DNA of 44,382 nt, taken from assembly GCA_019239975.1 (NCBI GenBank), contig JAFAZE010000112.1:1-44382 (forward strand). Direction: 5' to 3'. A model generated the notes under the pieces. That model was not told where the DNA came from. It made no database searches and saw only the letters and a program-made list of their open reading frames with translations. This document shows, piece by piece, positions 40,408 through 44,382 of this stretch; positions within the stretch are counted from its first letter, which is position 1, and every line of letters starts with the position of its first letter. Made by a program: the position numbers and the translations under genes. Source of the stretch: Streptosporangiaceae bacterium. Lineage in GTDB: Bacteria > Actinomycetota > Actinomycetes > Streptosporangiales > Streptosporangiaceae.

Positions 40408-41916
40408 ATGGCTCATCCAACCAGTTCTGCCCCGGCGCGGGTGGTCAGCGGCCAGGCACGGCCGGGGGCGGGCAGCGCGCCCGGCGCCCGTTTGACCGGC
40501 CTGCTGTGGATCGCCGCCGGCGTGTCGGCCATCTCGGCGCTGCTGTACGGGTATGACACCGGGATCATCTCCGGTGCGCTGCTGCAGATCCGCCGTCAGT
40601 TCCACACCAGCAGCACAATGGAACAGGTGATTGCCGCCAGCATCCTGCTCGGCGCCGTAATCGGGGCGCTGACCGGCAGCCAGCTGTCGGAGCGGTGGGG
40701 CCGGCGCCGCACCATCCTGCTGCTGTCCTGCGTGTTCGCCGTGGGCGCGCTGGCCGCCTCGCTGTCTCCCAGCACCTGGACGTTGTCGCTGAGCCGGGTG
40801 GTGCTGGGCTTCGCCGTCGGCGGCGCCACCCAGACCGTCCCCATGTTCGTGGCCGAGCTGGCCCCCAAGGAGCGCCGCGGCCGGCTGGTGCTGACCTTCC
40901 AGGTCGGCATCGGCGTCGGCATCGTGGTCGCCACCCTAGTCGGCGCCAGCCAGTTCTTCTCCTGGCGGCTATCGATCGGGCTGGCCACGGGGCCCGCGCT
41001 GCTGATGCTGATCTTGATGCTGGGGCTGCCGGAGAGCCCGCGGTGGCTGGTCAAGCACGACCAGCAGGACACGGCCCGGCGGGTGCTGGAACGGATCCGG
41101 GCCGGCGGCGCCGACATCGAATCCGAGCTGGACGGCATCATCGACGTCGAGGAGCAGGAACGCCGGGCGGAAAAGCACTGCAAGGGCTTCTCCGGGCTGC
41201 GGCTGCCGTGGATCCGGCCGGCCCTGATCGTGGGCTGCGGGATTGCCGTGTTCACCCAGCTCAGCGGCATCGAAATGATCATCTACTATGCGCCGACCAT
41301 CCTGACCAGTAACGGCTTTTCCACCGCCGCGGCCCTGCGGGTCAGCGTCGGCCTCGGCGTGACCTACCTGGTCATGATGTTCGTCGGGCTGTCCATCGTG
41401 GACCGGATCGGGCGGCGGCGGCTGACCCTGACGATGATCCCGGGCGCGGCCGCGGCTCTGGGGGTGCTCGGGACATTGTGGGTGACGGGCAACCACGGCC
41501 GGAACACCATACCGTTCATCATCGCCTGCCTGATCGTGTTCATGTTCTTCAACGCCGGCGGACTGCAGCTGATGGGCTGGCTGACTGGCTCGGAGATCTA
41601 CCCGCTGCCGGTCCGCGGCGCCGGCACCAGCACCCAGGCGGCCAGCCTGTGGAGTACCAACCTGCTGATCACCCTCACCCTGCTCACCATCATCAACGGC
41701 ATTGGGGTCGGCCCGACCATGTGGCTGTATGCCGCCTTCAATGTCGCCGCCTGGGTGTTCGTCTTCCTTCGGATGCCGGAGCTGACCGGGCGCAGCCTGG
41801 AACAGATCGAATGCCAGCTGCGCAGCGGGCACTTCCGGCCCCGCGACTTCAAGAAACTCCCGGACCAGCCACCGGCACCCGCCCGTGCGCCGACCCGGAG
41901 CCTGCCGGGCACCTGA
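40408..41916 (+). CDS. Sugar porter family (SP-type) MFS transporter
   Basis: This 502-residue, 12-helix membrane protein imports a sugar or polyol with protons. Family motifs are all present: GYDTGIISGALLQI in helix 1, ERWGRRR after helix 2, the PESPRWL motif after helix 6, FTQLSGIEMIIYYAPTI in helix 7, DRIGRRRLTL in the helix 8-9 loop, and GWLTGSEIYPLPVRG in helix 10. ATG 40408 is used because GGAGG sits 5 nt upstream; ATG 40396 is in frame but without a site. It is flanked on both sides by gene relics (DUF2637 upstream, M48 downstream), suggesting that it arrived by insertion or that its neighbours decayed around it. Confidence 0.92.
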   Translation: MAHPTSSAPARVVSGQARPGAGSAPGARLTGLLWIAAGVSAISALLYGYDTGIISGALLQIRRQFHTSSTMEQVIAASILLGAVIGALTGSQLSERWGRRRTILLLSCVFAVGALAASLSPSTWTLSLSRVVLGFAVGGATQTVPMFVAELAPKERRGRLVLTFQVGIGVGIVVATLVGASQFFSWRLSIGLATGPALLMLILMLGLPESPRWLVKHDQQDTARRVLERIRAGGADIESELDGIIDVEEQERRAEKHCKGFSGLRLPWIRPALIVGCGIAVFTQLSGIEMIIYYAPTILTSNGFSTAAALRVSVGLGVTYLVMMFVGLSIVDRIGRRRLTLTMIPGAAAALGVLGTLWVTGNHGRNTIPFIIACLIVFMFFNAGGLQLMGWLTGSEIYPLPVRGAGTSTQAASLWSTNLLITLTLLTIINGIGVGPTMWLYAAFNVAAWVFVFLRMPELTGRSLEQIECQLRSGHFRPRDFKKLPDQPPAPARAPTRSLPGT

Positions 41917-42428
41917 CCTTGCCGCCGGAGCACGCCCGGCATCGCGATCGTAAAGGCCTGCGACCGGCCCAGCAACGGCCCTGACAGTACGGGACGCCAC
42001 CGTCCGGAGGCCCCGGACCGGTCGCAGAGCATCTCGAATCGCGCCCTGGTGACCTCGCCCGGCGTCTCCGGCCGCCCTTTGACGAACCGCCACCAGCTGA
42101 GCCAGGGACCGGCGGCGGTGAGCGCCACGGCCATGCTGAGCACCAAGCCGACGACGACCAGCACGAATAGCCCCTCGTCGCGGAATACGCCCGCGACGCA
42201 GCGGTAGAACGGCGGCGGATCCGAGAGCGGGAACCGGGCCGCGCAAGCATCGATCTTTCCGGTACCTGATGCCGAGAAGGCCGGCTCGCCGAGGTAGAGA
42301 AGCTCTCCTGCGGACACGGCGACACAGGCGACAACGCCGAATACCAGCGCGTACATCGCCGCCAGCGGTGTGCCGCCATGCCGATGCTGCGGGGCCTCCT
42401 CCGGCCGCGACACGGCAGGGTCAGCCAT
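41917..42428 (-). pseudogene. Truncated M48-like membrane peptidase
   Basis: The frame starts at ATG 42428 and encodes a two-helix N-terminal region (LAAMYALVFGVVACVAVSAG and LFVLVVVGLVLSMAVALTAA) followed by RFEMLCDRSGASGRWRP and QAFTIAMPG. This is the lead-in of actinobacterial M48-type metallopeptidases, which then continue to the HExxH zinc motif. Here resemblance ends at about 41930 and the frame runs on as antisense through the sugar transporter to 41598. The catalytic part is missing, so this is a truncated gene. Its start shares TGATG with the stop of the upstream gene. Confidence 0.6.
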
Positions 42429-42892
42429 CACGACAGGCCCGCCGTGACCAGCGCACCGAGGCAGGCATCGGAAAACTCTTCCGCCTCGCAGGGTGACAGC
42501 CCCAGCGCGATCGCGCGATTCCGGCACGCCTCGCGATACACCTGCACCTGCGATCCGGTCAGATGCACGCCCCGGTCACCGGACTGGTCCGCGGTCGGCC
42601 GGCGCTTGCGGCGCCCGCGTTCGATGGCAAGGATTCCGAGCACCTGGCCAAGCGCGTTGGTCAGGACCGGGAACACGATCTCGGTCATGAGCTGCGTCTC
42701 AATGCCGGAGCCCACGGCTCCGGGCGGTACACGCCTTGGCCGACGGCGCGGCAGTCGTCCCATCATCCAGGCATTCGCCGTAGTGTCAAACACCACGAGT
42801 TCCTGTGGCGCGTACTCGCGTATCACCTCACGGGCGATTTCAACGACCTGCGCCGCAGAAATAAGCTCAGCACCCTGCCTGACATCTCCCAC
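42428..42892 (-). CDS. Hypothetical protein coupled to the peptidase remnant
   Basis: This 154-residue cytoplasmic protein has a helical N-terminus (ISAAQVVEIAREVIREYAPQELVVFD), a basic patch (RLPRRRPRRV), a hydrophobic segment (MTEIVFPVLTNALGQVLGILAI) and a Cys-containing C-terminal helix region (YREACRNRAIALGLSPCEAEEFSDACLGAL). I do not recognise the family. GTG 42892 is chosen because GGGGAGGG lies 3 to 4 nt upstream. The stop overlaps the peptidase start (TGATG), so the pair was a coupled operon before the peptidase was lost. Confidence 0.65.
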   Translation of the reverse strand: MGDVRQGAELISAAQVVEIAREVIREYAPQELVVFDTTANAWMMGRLPRRRPRRVPPGAVGSGIETQLMTEIVFPVLTNALGQVLGILAIERGRRKRRPTADQSGDRGVHLTGSQVQVYREACRNRAIALGLSPCEAEEFSDACLGALVTAGLS

Positions 42893-43418
42893 ATGCCCTC
42901 CCCAGGCACCTCTAGCGTGCCAGCGCAAACTAGGACGCGTCAACGGCGCATCCGGATGTCCGGCGTGCAGAAGTATGACTTCCAGGAAAGCTCAACCTAA
43001 CCACGCAGCTAAATCCGGGAGATAAAACGGCCAGATCGACGACAGGATCCGGTAATCCAGACGCGTGGCCCAGACCGAGGGCGACCCAGTGCTCACCTAC
43101 TGCAGCGCCGAGGAAGCGGGCCCTGCCAAGCAGCCTAGTACGCTATTGCCAAGCGTGCCCAGTGCCGCCATCAGAATGCATTCTACTCGGCGCATAAGCA
43201 CGACTGCACAATTGTAAGCAGCCGCCGGTAAGCCCGCTCATGCCGCCGATAGTGTGCGTTTGCGGAGGTCCCGCAACGAGCGGTACTGAGAACGCCTATC
43301 GCGGCGGATGCACGGTCGATACGACGACGGGAGCGGGCCTATGTCATCGCCTTGTAGCGGGCGTGCAGCCGGCGCTGCGCCTGCCAGGAGCGAGCCAGGG
43401 TTTATGGGCCGCGTCGTG
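42893..43418. other. Intergenic region between hypothetical gene and IS110 remnant
   Basis: No gene is supported in these 526 bp. The right part (43150-43250) is less GC-rich than the rest of the window. TTGACG on the minus strand (42943-42938) may be the -35 of the hypothetical gene, with CACGCT as a poor -10. I see no inverted repeats that mark an insertion sequence end, as expected for IS110 elements. Confidence 0.4.
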
Positions 43419-44060
43419 CTAGCGGCGGCGCAAGATGACGCCGATCGCGGGCCGGAGCCGGTAGGACCAGGCCGCCTCGATCAGCGCCGTGCGGGCGGCG
43501 GCCGAGCCCGCTTTGGTGATCGAGGCGCGGGCGGGGTGGCTCGCCGCTGGAGTACTCGGCCGACACCAGCCCGGTGAAGCACATGAACGCCCGGGCCGAC
43601 GGGAACCGCCGCCAGTCGACCACCTCGGCGGCCAGGGTCAGGCCGTTCAGCTCGGCGACGCCCCGGTAGCGGCCGATCCGGGCCACCGCGGCCGCCAGCA
43701 GCGGCCTGGCCGCCCAGACCGACAGCTCGTCCTCGACCGCGTCCAGCTCAGCGCGGCGGGTATCTAGCGCCGCCCGGTACTGCGCGAGCGCGGGACCCAG
43801 CGCAGGCTCGCCAAACCGCTGCGCGGCAAATCCACTGCTCGTGCACGGCGGTCCAGCAGGTTCCGCGCCAGGGGCACCCGTGCCGCAACAGCATCGCAGT
43901 GATCCGCTGCTAGGCGCCCTTGCGGGTCCGCCAGCAGCGCCGCCCGGGATCCGGACCAGGTCCCGGACCGCAGCCCACCACCTGCGCACGCAGGTCCTCC
44001 GGCGCGGATTGCGGCAGCAGATCAGGCACACGTCACCATGATCGGCAATCTTCCGCCACG
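43419..44060 (-). pseudogene. Remnant of an IS110-family transposase
   Basis: The minus strand encodes the C-terminal half of an IS110/IS116/IS902-type transposase in pieces. One frame reads RFGEPALGPALAQYRAALD, VARIGRYRGVAELNGLTLAAE and RRFPSARAFMCFTGLVSAEYSSGE; after a frameshift near 43530 the neighbouring frame continues ITKAGSAAARTALIEAAWSYRLRP to the TAG at 43419. Upstream, VRDLVR and CRNP-type pieces appear in different frames, so at least one more shift has occurred. The N-terminal DEDD catalytic part is not recognisable. The element is dead. It lies next to a gene start at the window edge. Confidence 0.8.
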
Positions 44061-44261
44061 ATCCAGCCGGCACGCCATGCGGTTCGGCACCGGGTCGGCC
44101 TGGAGATCTTGAATGCGGGCGGAAGTCGCGGCGGCCAGCAAGCCCGCCTGGGCGCGGCGTCCCGGACGCAGGCACCGGGTGCCAGCCCGGGGCGATGGCC
44201 GGCTGCGGATATCACAGGCGTGGGCAGCGTCGCCGGGGGCTGCGGGTGCGACGATGGTGGC

Positions 44262-44382
44262 GTGCGCTTCGGTGGGCGGGTCCGGCCAGCCGTCGCTTCT
44301 GACGCGGCGGAAGTCGCGCGGATCTACGTGGTCTCCTGGAACGCGGGCTTCGGGCACCTCATGGGAAGGCGGGAACCGTCTC
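44262..44382 (+). CDS. GNAT-family acetyltransferase, N-terminal part (runs off window)
   Basis: From GTG 44262 the frame reads VRFGGRVRPAVASDAAEVARIYVVSWNAGFGHLMGRR to the window edge. The pattern R-x-A-x-x-D-A-x-x-V-A-x-I-Y-V-x-SWN-x-G is the first strand and helix of a GNAT acetyl-CoA-dependent N-acetyltransferase. Only 40 residues are present, so the acetyl-CoA motif cannot be checked. The exact start is uncertain; there is no clear ribosome site. Confidence 0.65.
   Translation, partial: MRFGGRVRPAVASDAAEVARIYVVSWNAGFGHLMGRREPS

Noticed and set aside
1..44382. tRNA, rRNA or known small RNA genes
   Set aside because: Reading the intergenic stretches I found no cloverleaf with a TTC-loop and acceptor stem. 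A covariance-model search was not possible here.

Overview
The window is high-GC DNA of an actinomycete type. Third codon positions are almost all G or C, GTG starts are common, and many genes have TAnnnT -10 boxes only 5 to 8 nt before the start codon (leaderless mRNAs). The families present point to a filamentous soil actinobacterium of the Streptosporangiales or a nearby order: a DUF222/13E12-type HNH nuclease, a DUF574 methyltransferase, STAS switch proteins, an ECF42 sigma factor with DGPF partners, and a sedolisin carrying ricin-type lectin repeats. I cannot name the species from sequence alone.

Layout. 1-4.8 kb: secreted GH3 glycosidase behind a LacI-type palindrome, convergent with a ROK sugar kinase. 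5.2-9.3 kb: double universal stress protein, DHA2 drug exporter, a short-chain dehydrogenase (SDR) and a small ORF; a GGGAC-N4-GTCCC palindrome of DevR/DosR type lies between the stress protein and the exporter. 9.5-13.8 kb: 13E12-type HNH protein with a DNA-damage-type promoter, a STAS protein and two methyltransferases. 14.0-17.2 kb: small exported protein and phosphoketolase, the latter with a weaker DevR-like palindrome.

17.2-30.2 kb is the most interesting part, an envelope locus with two divergent arms. The minus arm (24.1 to 17.2 kb) holds a LytR-CpsA-Psr glycopolymer ligase, a membrane protein with Tyr-rich hexapeptide repeats and a phosphodiester glycosidase domain, a UbiA-type decaprenyl-phosphate phosphoribosyltransferase, a DprE2-like reductase, then a response regulator and histidine kinase. 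The plus arm (24.6 to 30.2 kb) holds three proteins I do not recognise as a described set: a bitopic protein with a Tyr-rich cytoplasmic tail, a 1056-residue secreted protein (CHAP-like, GH73 and a new C-terminal domain joined by low-complexity linkers), and another bitopic protein with a Tyr/Pro/Gly-rich tail. A perfect 13-bp GC hairpin lies between the arms. I infer that the locus makes or attaches a pentose-containing wall polymer and locally remodels peptidoglycan.

30.2-36 kb: a small unknown gene, then a TetR-MFS-SDR set whose MFS gene is broken by an internal deletion, then a sedolisin-lectin protein. 36-39.6 kb: DGPF-DGPF-ECF42 sigma operon with a candidate self-promoter, MscL with a zinc ribbon, and two STAS proteins. 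39.7-44.4 kb is a scarred region: PIN and DUF2637 remnants, an intact sugar transporter, a truncated M48-like peptidase, a small unknown gene, an IS110-type transposase remnant and the start of a GNAT acetyltransferase cut by the window edge.
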